Assembly: GCA_023437225.1 (NCBI GenBank) | Contig: JAEZGS010000027.1 | Coordinates: forward strand, 62,001-126,000 | Length of the DNA: 64,000 nucleotides | DNA from: Bacteroidota bacterium | GTDB taxonomy: Bacteria > Bacteroidota > Bacteroidia > Chitinophagales > Chitinophagaceae | Direction of reading: 5' to 3' | Part shown: positions 26,481 to 35,067 of the stretch, piece after piece | Layout of the letters: each line of letters starts with the position of its first letter | Numbering within the stretch: the first letter of the stretch is position 1 | Notes under the pieces: model-generated | Database searches by the model: none | What the model was told of the DNA's origin: nothing | What the model saw: only the letters and a program-made list of their open reading frames with translations | Position numbers and translations under genes: made by a program

Positions 26481-28841
26481 ATGCGTTCGATACTTGCCAC
26501 TCTCTCATTTACTTTGATCATTCTTTGCATCAAGACGGCCCATTCACAGGCTCCTGTGCCCATACCTTCAGTGAATACCTGGAGGGCTCATTGGATCGCA
26601 TCGGATGCGGACGATGGAAACCAATATGGTGTATATTATTTCAATAAAAATTTCCGGCTTGAACAAAAGCCTTCTTCCTTCGTTGTGCATGTTTCGGCCG
26701 ACAATCGTTACAAGCTCTATGTGAATGGAACGTTGGTTTCCTTAGGTCCGGCTCGTGGAGATCTGCACCATTGGAATTATGAAACCGTAGACCTGGCCCC
26801 ACATCTTGAAAAAGGAGAGAACAAGATTTCCGCGATCGTTTGGAATGAGGCGCAATACCGGCCCGAAGCGATCATCAGCTTTCGCACGGGTTTTATCTTA
26901 CAAGGTAATACCAATACTGAAGAGGTAGTCAACACAAACAACACTTGGAAGTGCATCAAGAACCTGGCTTATGAGCCGATTGCGGGCTTTTTTGCAGCCA
27001 GCAATGGTGAATTGGTGAATATGCACCGCCACACAGCAATGCGTTCATCAGGCTTTGATGATACCAACTGGCCAGCTGCAAAAAACTTATTTGAAGGACG
27101 CACTAAGGGAACTTCCGATGGTTTTGGTTGGATGCTCGTGCCGTCGCCACTGCCGCAAATGGAAATGACCTACCAGCGAATTCCGTCTTTGCGCAAAACC
27201 ACGGGAATGACAGCGCCCAAAGGATTCCCTGCAACCCGAACTCCTACTACCATTCCCGCAAACACCACGGTCACATTTATTCTTGACCAGACCTATCTAA
27301 CCAATGCATACGTTACACTGAATTTCAGCAGGGGTAAAGATGCAGGCATATCCATGCGATTTGCAGAAACCATGTACATCGAATTCAATCAGTATGGTGG
27401 TCGTAAGGGCAACCGTGATGTTGTTGAAGGGAAAATATTTTCAGGAAGGAAGGATAGTATTGTATCAAACGGAAGCAATGGTCAGTCATACACTCATTTG
27501 AATTTTCGCACCTACCGTTATATCCAAATGATTGTCCAAACGAAAGATGAACCGTTGATCATCGATGACATCTACAGCACTTTCACCGGCTATCCATTCA
27601 AGCAACCCGCTACATATCAGACCAAAGATGCAGAAGCGCAGAAAATATTAGAGATAGGATGGAGGACAGCACGATTGAATGCATTTGAAACTTATACGGA
27701 TTGTCCTTACTACGAGCAGTTGCAGTACATCGGCGACACACGTGTGCAGGCGATGATCACTTATTACAATTCATCCGATGAACGTTTGCCGCGATACGCT
27801 ATTGATTTGATGGATATGTCGCGATTGCCAGAGGGAGTTACTTACAGTCGCTACCCAACACGAGGCACTCAAATCATTTCGACATTCTCTCTCTGGTATA
27901 TCGGGATGTTACATGATTACTGGATGTATAAGCCGGATTCACTGTTCATCAAAAATAAGCTGGCAGGAGCTCGTTCCATTCTGCAGTTCTTTGAAAAGTA
28001 TCAGCAGGAAGATGGTTCGTTAAAGAACACGCCCTACTGGACCTTTGTAGATTGGGTTGGTGGTGAGAACTGGGAAATGGGTTCGCCAAAAACAAAGGAC
28101 GGCAGTTCTGCGATCCTTGACCTTCAATTACTGTGGGCATATCAATGGGCTGCTGAATTGGAGACTAACCTGGGCATGAAAGCATTTGCAGAGCAATACA
28201 AGGCAAAAGCTGCGCAATTAAGAACTACGATAAGAGAAAAATACTGGTCTGAATCGCAAAAATTATTTGCGGACACAAAGGAGAAGAACACGTTTTCGCA
28301 ACATGCTAATTCATTGGCTGTGCTGACCGGCATGGTAAACGAAGCCGATCTGCCTGAGTTAGGAAAAAGATTATTGACCGATAAAAGCCTTACCCAGTGC
28401 ACCATTTATTTCAAATACTATTTACACCAGGCATTGACAAAAGCAGGTTTGGGTGAAGATTATATGAACTGGCTTGGCATTTGGCGCGACAATATCAAAT
28501 GGGGATTGACTACATGGACTGAAGATTCAAATATTGATTACTCACGTTCTGATTGTCATGCCTGGGGAAGCAGCCCGAACATTGAATTTTTCAGGACAGT
28601 ACTAGGTATAGATACGGATGCGCCAGGATTCAGCAAGGTGAAGATTGAACCGCATTTGGGTGCTATTACCAATGTGGGCGGAACGATTCCTCATCCAAAC
28701 GGGCATATTTCTGTGAAGTATGCGCTGGAGAAAAAACGATGGAAGATAAACATCGATCTTCCCAAAAATACATCCGGCAGGTTTGTTTGGAAAGGTAAGG
28801 TTCATCAACTGAAAGAAGGCAATAATCAGTTTGCGTTTTGA
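26481..28841 (+). CDS. Alpha-L-rhamnosidase-like glycoside hydrolase (GH78 type)
   Basis: Exported protein of 786 residues (signal peptide ending near HSQA, residue 23). Residues about 33-150 are a beta-sandwich with WIASD and the carbohydrate-binding-like pattern SADNRYKLYVNGTLVSLGP typical of rhamnosidases. The (alpha/alpha)6 barrel (about 385-700) contains the family motif YTDCPYYEQLQYIGD, then DWVGGENWEMGS and, late, SDCHAWGSSPNIEFF. The C-terminal domain (SKVKIEPHLG) is a beta-sandwich. The enzyme should hydrolyse terminal alpha-L-rhamnose. It lies 100 bp after the FG-GAP gene in the same orientation as the sigma/FecR/SusCD genes and is the only hydrolase of that locus in the window. The motif DCPYYEQLQ differs from the textbook DCPQRDER, so a related specificity remains possible. 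Confidence 0.85.
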   Translation: MRSILATLSFTLIILCIKTAHSQAPVPIPSVNTWRAHWIASDADDGNQYGVYYFNKNFRLEQKPSSFVVHVSADNRYKLYVNGTLVSLGPARGDLHHWNYETVDLAPHLEKGENKISAIVWNEAQYRPEAIISFRTGFILQGNTNTEEVVNTNNTWKCIKNLAYEPIAGFFAASNGELVNMHRHTAMRSSGFDDTNWPAAKNLFEGRTKGTSDGFGWMLVPSPLPQMEMTYQRIPSLRKTTGMTAPKGFPATRTPTTIPANTTVTFILDQTYLTNAYVTLNFSRGKDAGISMRFAETMYIEFNQYGGRKGNRDVVEGKIFSGRKDSIVSNGSNGQSYTHLNFRTYRYIQMIVQTKDEPLIIDDIYSTFTGYPFKQPATYQTKDAEAQKILEIGWRTARLNAFETYTDCPYYEQLQYIGDTRVQAMITYYNSSDERLPRYAIDLMDMSRLPEGVTYSRYPTRGTQIISTFSLWYIGMLHDYWMYKPDSLFIKNKLAGARSILQFFEKYQQEDGSLKNTPYWTFVDWVGGENWEMGSPKTKDGSSAILDLQLLWAYQWAAELETNLGMKAFAEQYKAKAAQLRTTIREKYWSESQKLFADTKEKNTFSQHANSLAVLTGMVNEADLPELGKRLLTDKSLTQCTIYFKYYLHQALTKAGLGEDYMNWLGIWRDNIKWGLTTWTEDSNIDYSRSDCHAWGSSPNIEFFRTVLGIDTDAPGFSKVKIEPHLGAITNVGGTIPHPNGHISVKYALEKKRWKINIDLPKNTSGRFVWKGKVHQLKEGNNQFAF

Positions 28842-28886
28842 TGAAAGTGAGCTTCGCAATTTCCGGTTAACTTTGCGGCTAAGAAC

Positions 28887-30293
28887 ATGTCGAGGGCCGC
28901 ATTAAATTCCGATCAGCAGGAAGCATTCCAGGTAATTCAAAGATTTCTTGATTCACCAGCAGACACACTGGTGTTGCAGGGTTATGCAGGCACGGGTAAG
29001 ACATTCCTGATGCAATATGTTGCAAAGTGGTTGAAGGAAAGAGATATGGAATTCAGGTTGCTTGCTTCTACAGGTCGCGCTGCGACTGTATTACGTGGCA
29101 AGACGGGATTTGAAACGAAAACCGTACACAGTGAGCTTTATAGTTTCAGCAAGGTGGACGGAGTTGAAAATGCGGTTCGGATGGATCTGCAAGCGAGTGA
29201 CGATGCACAATTGTCGCTTCAATTTGAACTGCGCGCGCCTGACATCGAGCAGAAGCTTTACATCGTTGATGAGGCGTCTATGTTGTCGAGCGAACAATAT
29301 GCGGGTGGAGGTATGCTTAACTTTGGCTCAGGATTTCTTCTTACAGATTTTTTTGCAGCCGTGGGTGGCAATAAGGTCATCTTCGTGGGCGATCCATGCC
29401 AGTTGCCGCCGGTGGGACAGGCGTTTAGTCCGGCCCTGGATATGGACTGGCTTGCAGGTGCTGGTCGCACGGCGTTGAAAGTTACCCTCAATAAGATTGA
29501 GCGCAATGCTAACGACAACGATATCCTTGTGCTTGCCAATTCCATCCGCAATATGGTAGATGAGTCGGCGCCTGCCACATTTCCGAAGATACCTGCCACG
29601 AATATTAGCTGCGTTCAATTACATCCATCGGATAAAGATCTCTTCAACAGTTATCGGGAGAAATACAAAGAGGTTGGCAGCAACGGCACGCTTGCCATTG
29701 CAAGATCCAATAAGACTGTAGCAACGATCAATCGTGCTGTGCGACGAGATCTGTTTGGTGAATTGGATCTTCCTGTACAATTGGGTGATGTATTACTGGT
29801 GGTGCAGAATAACTATGCTGTGCCGCTTGCCAATGGAGATTTCTGCGTGGTAAGAAATATTGGATCCCCCAGGAGGCAGGCGGGACTTAGCTTTCAGTCG
29901 ATCACTGTCGAAGCTCTGGCAACTGGAGAAGAACACGATGTGCTGTTGTCGCACGACATCCTATATGGAAGGGAAAATAATTTCAATGACGCGCAACAGC
30001 GTTCGCTGATGATTGATTTTGGCCAGCGCATGCAGAAGCAAAAGGTTGAACCAGGTGCGGAGGGATTTAATAAAAAGATGCTCAGTGATCCATATCTCAA
30101 TTGTCTTAGGGCGAAATATGGGTATGCAGTAACATGTCATAAGGCTCAGGGCGGAGAATGGGATCATGTTTATTTGTTTTTGGATAAGGGCATGTACGGC
30201 ATGCCAAAACACGAGTTGTTTAGATGGTGGTACACTGCGGTGACGAGAACAAAAGTGAATTTGCACCTGGCGAGATCGTGGTGGATAGGATAG
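28887..30293 (+). CDS. RecD/PIF1-like DNA helicase (AAA, UvrD-C-like end)
   Basis: Cytoplasmic protein of 468 residues with SF1B helicase motifs: Walker A GYAGTGKT near residue 34, GRAA, Walker B VDEASML near 132, motif III GDPCQLPPVG near 171, and C-terminal motifs VTCHKAQGGEW and YTAVTRTK. This is the compact RecD2/PIF1-like or Dda-like group that unwinds DNA 5'-3'. A TAACTTTG element at 28868-28875 fits a Bacteroidota -7 box and would give a very short leader, but no TTTG is well placed upstream. The stop codon is embedded in a 7-bp tandem repeat. Confidence 0.9.
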   Translation: MSRAALNSDQQEAFQVIQRFLDSPADTLVLQGYAGTGKTFLMQYVAKWLKERDMEFRLLASTGRAATVLRGKTGFETKTVHSELYSFSKVDGVENAVRMDLQASDDAQLSLQFELRAPDIEQKLYIVDEASMLSSEQYAGGGMLNFGSGFLLTDFFAAVGGNKVIFVGDPCQLPPVGQAFSPALDMDWLAGAGRTALKVTLNKIERNANDNDILVLANSIRNMVDESAPATFPKIPATNISCVQLHPSDKDLFNSYREKYKEVGSNGTLAIARSNKTVATINRAVRRDLFGELDLPVQLGDVLLVVQNNYAVPLANGDFCVVRNIGSPRRQAGLSFQSITVEALATGEEHDVLLSHDILYGRENNFNDAQQRSLMIDFGQRMQKQKVEPGAEGFNKKMLSDPYLNCLRAKYGYAVTCHKAQGGEWDHVYLFLDKGMYGMPKHELFRWWYTAVTRTKVNLHLARSWWIG

Positions 30294-30384
30294 TAATCGG
30301 TAGGCGGTAATCGGTACTCGGTAATTGGGAGAAACGGAGGAAGGGAGAGTCGGAGAAACAGAGAAACAGGAAACGGAAAATTGG
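30293..30384. repeat. Compound array of 7-bp then 8-bp tandem units
   Basis: Five heptamers (GTAATCG, GTAGGCG, GTAATCG, GTACTCG, GTAATTG) span 30293-30327, beginning inside the TAG stop of the helicase gene. They are followed by six octamers related to GAGAAACG at 30329-30376, with the middle two degenerate. The octamer is the same unit found in reverse complement at 55580-55611. Confidence 0.85.
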
Positions 30385-30390
30385 AGAGTT

Positions 30391-31314
30391 ATGAGTCTTT
30401 TAATGCGCAACATACTATTGGGAATTGCAGTCGGTGATGCCTTGGGTGTGCCGGTTGAATTCATGAGTCGTGAGGAGATTCGGCGGAATCCAGTCACAGA
30501 CATGATTGGATATGGAACCTATAATTTGCCTCCGGGTACCTGGTCCGATGATACGTCACTTTCATTGTGCCTTGCTGATGCGTTAACTGAAGGATATGAT
30601 GTTGATACAATAGCTGCGAAATTTGTCGCATGGCGTGATGAAAATTTATGGACGGCCCGCGGACATGTGTTTGACATCGGCATCGCCACCAATAAGGCTA
30701 TTGATCGATTGAAAAATGGCTTAAAACCGGTAAGCGCAGGCGGCGCGGAAGAAACGGATAATGGAAATGGTTCATTAATGCGAATCTTGCCGTTGATTGA
30801 TCATATTCAAGGCATCTCATTACAGGAGAGGTATCGAATAACGTCTGATGTATCTTCGATTACTCATCGCCATACACGTTCGATAATCAGTTGTTATTGT
30901 TTGCTTGAATATGCACGTTACCTGGTAGCAGGTATGGATAAAGTATCTGCATACACACTGTTGCAAAAGGATTTGCCTGTGCAGTTGCATGCGATGGGCG
31001 TGGCGGACAAAGAGGTGCACCACTTACGGCGGATATTAAGCATTGACATTTCGGTGCTACAGGAATCGGAAATTCAAAGCAGCGGTTATGTGATACACAC
31101 ACTTGAAGCAAGCTTATGGTGCTTGTTGACAACCGGCAGTTTCAAACAAGCTGTTCTCAAAGCTGTTAACCTCGGCGAAGATTCTGATACTACCGGCGCT
31201 GTAACTGGAGGACTTGCCGGTATTATTTATGGTGCCGAATCAATACCTGTAAGCTGGCTTGAGCAATTAGCCAGGAAAGACGATATTGAAAGCTTGGCGC
31301 TTAGACGTTCTTAG
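30391..31314 (+). CDS. ADP-ribosylglycohydrolase family protein
   Basis: Protein of 307 residues of the DraG/ARH family, which removes ADP-ribose from proteins or related substrates using a binuclear Mg/Mn centre. Metal-ligand motifs are visible: GVAGD-like AVGDALGVPVEF near residue 14, TWSDDTS near 51, NGNGSLMR near 125, and the late DSDTTGAVTGGLAG near 268. The ATG at 30391 is chosen because an earlier in-frame start at 30325 would translate the octamer repeat into a low-complexity GETE-type leader. It lies 97 bp after the helicase gene. No partner ADP-ribosyltransferase is visible in the window. Confidence 0.88.
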   Translation: MSLLMRNILLGIAVGDALGVPVEFMSREEIRRNPVTDMIGYGTYNLPPGTWSDDTSLSLCLADALTEGYDVDTIAAKFVAWRDENLWTARGHVFDIGIATNKAIDRLKNGLKPVSAGGAEETDNGNGSLMRILPLIDHIQGISLQERYRITSDVSSITHRHTRSIISCYCLLEYARYLVAGMDKVSAYTLLQKDLPVQLHAMGVADKEVHHLRRILSIDISVLQESEIQSSGYVIHTLEASLWCLLTTGSFKQAVLKAVNLGEDSDTTGAVTGGLAGIIYGAESIPVSWLEQLARKDDIESLALRRS

Positions 31315-31398
31315 TGCTTCTGCTCTCAAATAAACTTAATTTCAGGTAAGTTTACTTTGAGGGCATAAAGTAAGCATAACAGTCACAAAATTCTATCC

Positions 31399-31926
31399 AT
31401 GCGCAAACTTATTCTAGGATTGGCCGTTAGCCTTGACGGATTCATTGAAGGTCCCAATGGCGAATACGATTGGTGCTTTACAGACCAGGATTATGGGCTA
31501 AATGAATTTTTCAAAGACATTGATGCGGTTTTCATCGGACGGAAGTCTTATGAGATGAAATTGAACATGGGCGATGAAGCAATGGCAGGCTTTCCAAAAT
31601 TCAAAGAATATGTCTTTTCAACAACGCTGACCACTGTGAACGATGGAGCGGAACTGATAAAGGGCGATTTATTTAATGAAGTGACTCGCATCAAAAACGA
31701 GCCTGGAAAGAACATTTGGTTATGGGGCGGTGCAAGCCTAACGCACTCGTTAATGCAGCATCGGCTGGTGGATGAATTCTGGTTAAGTGTGCACCCTGTT
31801 TTACTTGGTTCAGGGAAACCATTGTTTCAAAAACTGCAGGACAGAACCTGGCTAACGTTGATTGACACAAAAACTTATGAAACTGGACTGGTTTCGCTTA
31901 AATATTCACTAAGCACCCGTGAATAG
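31399..31926 (+). CDS. DHFR/RibD-C-like reductase
   Basis: Cytoplasmic protein of 175 residues with the dihydrofolate-reductase fold as in RibD C-terminal domains and the YwjB/YyaP group: LGLAVSLDGFIEGPNGEYDW at the start, FIGRKSYE near 51, VFSTTL, and the NADPH-binding GGASL near 115 with HPVLLGSG. Members reduce pyrimidine or pterin substrates; most are uncharacterised. The start has the usual MRKLIL form. A TTACTTTG at 31352-31359 resembles a -7 promoter element. The gene is convergent with the small gene at 32006-32272. Confidence 0.88.
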   Translation: MRKLILGLAVSLDGFIEGPNGEYDWCFTDQDYGLNEFFKDIDAVFIGRKSYEMKLNMGDEAMAGFPKFKEYVFSTTLTTVNDGAELIKGDLFNEVTRIKNEPGKNIWLWGGASLTHSLMQHRLVDEFWLSVHPVLLGSGKPLFQKLQDRTWLTLIDTKTYETGLVSLKYSLSTRE

Positions 31927-32005
31927 AGTATTAATACAACGTTTCCAGAAGGACAACTGTTCTAATGTCTACCTCCCGGTTGATCACATGTCGTTTGTTG
32001 AAACC

Positions 32006-32272
32006 TCAATTTCCTTCCCGATTTACAAACGAGACAACCCAAGAACTGGACAGGCCTGATATTGGTTTATCATCATCAATTGGCGGCAAACTTGAAGAGC
32101 GAACCAATTCATCATAGTAGAATTCGAAATCTTCGTTCGACCAAAATTCGCCCGTGTGCGTGTATGGTTCTACATTGTTGCGGATAGCTTCCCTTATTCT
32201 TTTCTGGATGGGCGAAAGTTCTTTTTCCTGTTCCTGTTTCGGTGTTGAATTTTGCTGTTGCAGATGTTTCAT
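32006..32272 (-). CDS. Small hypothetical protein
   Basis: An 88-residue charged, soluble protein with no signal peptide. The first 25 residues are Gln/Glu/Lys-rich, then a predicted helix (SPIQKRIREAIRNN) and an acidic aromatic stretch (GEFWSNEDFEFYYDELVRSS), ending in a short beta-like segment (SSWVVSFVN). No family recognised. It is accepted because it has coding-like composition and is not overlapped by any better gene, but it could be spurious. Confidence 0.5.
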   Translation of the reverse strand: MKHLQQQNSTPKQEQEKELSPIQKRIREAIRNNVEPYTHTGEFWSNEDFEFYYDELVRSSSLPPIDDDKPISGLSSSWVVSFVNREGN

Positions 32273-32511
32273 ATGATGCCTTTTATATTATTCACAGCAT
32301 CAATGAGCGAAAAAAGTAAAGAGGTTTCTTCAACTTTTGGTCGTGCGACCCGCATTCTACTCCACCGCTAGTTTAACCCGGTTGGCATCCCTGCTCTGCA
32401 AGGAACTCCTGATGCAGCAACAAAGATAAAGAAGGCCGTTGAACGAACAGCATTAAAAGTTGAAAAGCATTCCTATGAACAGCCGTCCATTTCATCCCAA
32501 CAAAATAACAA

Positions 32512-32538
32512 TCCATACACCTATTACTGGTGTATGGA
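32512..32538. promoter_or_regulatory. Perfect inverted repeat upstream of the cupin gene
   Basis: TCCATACACC and GGTGTATGGA form a perfect 10-bp inverted repeat around a 7-nt spacer (TATTACT). It ends 36 bp before the cupin ATG and has no T run, so an operator for a dimeric regulator, or a leader hairpin, is more likely than a terminator. The remaining intergenic DNA from 32273 to 32574 shows no gene with a start codon. Confidence 0.6.
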
Positions 32539-32574
32539 ATTGACCGGTTTTAATTTTATTAAAAACCAACCACC

Positions 32575-33129
32575 ATGGAATATTCTTTCCCTCACACCAT
32601 TACAAACTGCATTGGTGAGCAATTGACATTTGTGCGAATAGAAAACGAATCAGACGGCGATAAGCTGATCGTTGAGAATAGTGTGGTTCCTGGTAGCGGT
32701 CCCATCATGCACACGCACTGGTTGCAAGATGAATCGCTTACAGTCGTTCATGGCAAGCTTGGCTACGAGATACAGGGGCAGCCTTATCGGTATGCTTCCG
32801 AGGGAGAAACGGTAACGTTCACACGCGGGACGCCGCATCGATTTTGGAATGCAGGCGAAAGCACACTACACTGCAAGGGTTGGGTAAAGCCAATCAATAC
32901 GCTTCCGTTCTTTCTTACATCGATCTATGCCGCCCAAAATAAGTCAGGTACCGCACAACCTGAAACCTTTGATGGTGCCTATTTGCTTACGCGATATAAG
33001 TCGGAATACGATCTTCCACTGATCCCTTCTTTCGTTAAAAAGGTTATCATGCCTGCAACCGTATTGGTTGGAAGAATGATGGGTAAATACAAACACTTTA
33101 AGGACGCTCCGGAACCGATCCGAAAATAA
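32575..33129 (+). CDS. Cupin-domain protein
   Basis: Protein of 184 residues without signal peptide. Residues about 35-105 form a cupin_2 barrel: motif 1 is HTHWLQDESLTVVHGKLGY (metal-type His-x-His and a Glu) and motif 2 is GTPHRFWNAGES. The His/His/Glu/His set suggests a bound metal. The remaining C-terminal part (110-184) is helical and hydrophobic in places. Cupins of this type include sugar isomerases, dioxygenases and small sensors; no specific activity can be given. A perfect palindrome sits 36 bp upstream and may control it. Confidence 0.82.
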   Translation: MEYSFPHTITNCIGEQLTFVRIENESDGDKLIVENSVVPGSGPIMHTHWLQDESLTVVHGKLGYEIQGQPYRYASEGETVTFTRGTPHRFWNAGESTLHCKGWVKPINTLPFFLTSIYAAQNKSGTAQPETFDGAYLLTRYKSEYDLPLIPSFVKKVIMPATVLVGRMMGKYKHFKDAPEPIRK

Positions 33130-33279
33130 TTTCGATACTGCTGTAACCGCTCTCATGGATATGTGGTCAGGGTTTGACGAACAAATGCATTGGAAAAGGG
33201 CTATGTAATGGTTACTGTGTAACCGATTTTAATGTTTATATCTATAGGTTGGGACTTTTGTATGTCCTAATTTACAAGT

Positions 33280-34275
33280 ATGTATCGATTGCTTGTATTG
33301 CTGTTGATGATCATTATTTCGTCATCGACAAATAGTTTTTGTCAGAGCGCGCTTAATTCTTCTCCAGTCAACCAGCGCATTGTTGGTTATTATTTCCTTC
33401 GGGCCGCTGCAAATTCAGGGGGCGACACTCTCACAAACTCCTTCTTCCCTCGTGTCACACATCTGAATATAGCTTTTGTAAATCCCGATTCATCCGGTAG
33501 GTTTCGCGATTATCCAGGTCTTGCATCACTGATTGCTCGTGCGCACAAACACGGTGTGAAAGTGCTTGCATCCATTGGTGGTGGAGGCTCGCATGCCTAT
33601 TACGGTCCATTGCTACAGCAACAGCGAAGGGCTGCATTTATAAAGGAGCTTCTCTCCATGGCGAGAAAATATAATTTCGATGGAATAGACGTAGATCTTG
33701 AAGGAAGTGACATTGATCTGAACTATGAACCATTCGTTACTGAACTTGCCCATGCATTGAAACAAGAGAATAAGCTGATCACTGCTGCCATTGCAACCGC
33801 TTATAAAGATCAGCTTTCAGATAAGGCAATTCAACAATTCGATTTTGTGAACATCATGTCGTATGACGCAACCGGTCCATGGGCGCCATTGCGCGAACAG
33901 CATCATTCGCCTTATGATATGGCGGAGTTTGATCTCAATTATTGGGGTAGCACAAGGGGCTTATCTAAGGACAAGATGGTGCTCGGTGTGCCTTTTTACG
34001 GATATGGGTTTTCCAAACCCGGTTCGGAAGTAGTTAGTCTTAACTATAAAGACATTGTTGGTATCAACGCTTCATATGCAGTTCAGGATACAGTTACAAT
34101 AATGGACAGTGTGCGAATGTATTTTAATGGTAAGGAGACAATCAGGAAGAAAACGCGACTTGCAAAGGATCGTGCAAGCGGTATCATGATCTGGCAATTG
34201 TTTGGTGATGCTTCCGGAAGTGAATCTTTGTTAGATGTAATAAATAGCGAGCTGCGTCCGGCAGTTAAAAAATAG
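33280..34275 (+). CDS. GH18 family glycosidase (chitinase or endo-beta-N-acetylglucosaminidase)
   Basis: Exported protein of 331 residues (signal peptide about 1-22). It is a bare GH18 TIM barrel: FLRAAAN near strand 1, VKVLASIGGGG at 93-103, and an intact catalytic motif D134-G-I-D-V-D-L-E141 with E141 as proton donor, then NIMSYDATG and KMVLGVPFYGYGF. GH18 enzymes cleave chitin or the chitobiose core of N-glycans with substrate-assisted catalysis. It precedes an ECF sigma gene by 3 bp and a SusC/SusD/GH18-like set, an arrangement more like N-glycan uptake loci than chitin loci, especially given the several GH92 enzymes in the window. The choice between the two activities is inference. Confidence 0.88.
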   Translation: MYRLLVLLLMIIISSSTNSFCQSALNSSPVNQRIVGYYFLRAAANSGGDTLTNSFFPRVTHLNIAFVNPDSSGRFRDYPGLASLIARAHKHGVKVLASIGGGGSHAYYGPLLQQQRRAAFIKELLSMARKYNFDGIDVDLEGSDIDLNYEPFVTELAHALKQENKLITAAIATAYKDQLSDKAIQQFDFVNIMSYDATGPWAPLREQHHSPYDMAEFDLNYWGSTRGLSKDKMVLGVPFYGYGFSKPGSEVVSLNYKDIVGINASYAVQDTVTIMDSVRMYFNGKETIRKKTRLAKDRASGIMIWQLFGDASGSESLLDVINSELRPAVKK

Positions 34276-34278
34276 TTT

Positions 34279-34872
34279 ATGGAACTGGCTGACCAGGAAA
34301 GATTATTATGGAACGGCGTGCGATCGGGATGTGAACACGATCTTCAACAACTGTATTTGCTCTGGTACAAAGATCTTATCCATTATGCGTCGGTGTTAAG
34401 TAACGACGACCAGCTATGCAAAGAAAACATAGACACACTTTTTGTAAATCTCTGGCGAAACCGGCACAAGTTACCAGAAGTGGATTCGCCCCGCGCCTAT
34501 GCACTTACCTGTTATAAGCGAAGCATCCTGAAACAAAAACAAAAGCTTGCTTCTTCACCATGCATCTATTATCGTGAACCCGGACTTCTCGCTGATGAAT
34601 CGGTTGGATCGGACGAAGATAGATTTGTGGAGTGCGAGGAGGCACTAATCATAAATTATAGAATTAAAGGTCTTATTAGTGTGCTGACGGAGCGACAAAG
34701 ACAGATCATTCTCTTAAAGTACATTCATGAGTGGAGCTACGAGAAAATCTCAGCGCATCTTCACTTATCACTGCGCACAGTTTACAACAGCATTCATTCC
34801 AGTCTCAAACTAATGAGAAGTCCTTCGAATAAAATATCAAAGGATCGTCATTCCATCCACTCATTGAATTAA
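34279..34872 (+). CDS. ECF sigma factor without an adjacent anti-sigma gene
   Basis: Sigma-70-family ECF factor of 197 residues. Region 2 spans about 20-90 (LYLLWYKDLIHYASVL, NIDTLFVNLWRNRHKL, RAYALTCYKRSILKQ), region 4 about 130-185 (VLTERQRQIILLKYIHEWSYEKISAHLHLSLRTVYNSIHSSLKLM). The start lies 3 bp after the GH18 stop, so the two are co-transcribed, which is unusual. No FecR gene follows; the next gene is a SusC lacking the STN domain. Related Bacteroidota ECF factors with no FecR partner exist, so control may be by transcription level or a distant anti-sigma factor. Confidence 0.9.
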   Translation: MELADQERLLWNGVRSGCEHDLQQLYLLWYKDLIHYASVLSNDDQLCKENIDTLFVNLWRNRHKLPEVDSPRAYALTCYKRSILKQKQKLASSPCIYYREPGLLADESVGSDEDRFVECEEALIINYRIKGLISVLTERQRQIILLKYIHEWSYEKISAHLHLSLRTVYNSIHSSLKLMRSPSNKISKDRHSIHSLN

Positions 34873-35067
34873 AACGAAATTAAAGTGTTCGTGTATGCGG
34901 TAAAAAGGGGTCGTCCGAAGCCATCTATATATGGATGCGTGTGAATATGCGAATACAAACGCCCTAACCCACTTCATAAATATTCCCTTCTCATCCCTCC
35001 AATACGCGTCAAGGCGTGCTTTGATAGCTGCCTCGCCAATCTATTCACGATTGTAACAATTAAGCGT

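Noticed and set aside
30325..30390. Upstream start for the ADP-ribosylglycohydrolase gene
   Set aside because: It would translate the octamer repeat into a GETE-type leader; ATG 30391 starts just before the conserved domain.
32372..32623. An open frame of about 84 codons without a start (FNPVGIPALQ onward) upstream of the cupin gene
   Set aside because: No start codon, crosses the palindrome and the cupin start, and no homologue is recognised; possible gene remnant but not supportable.
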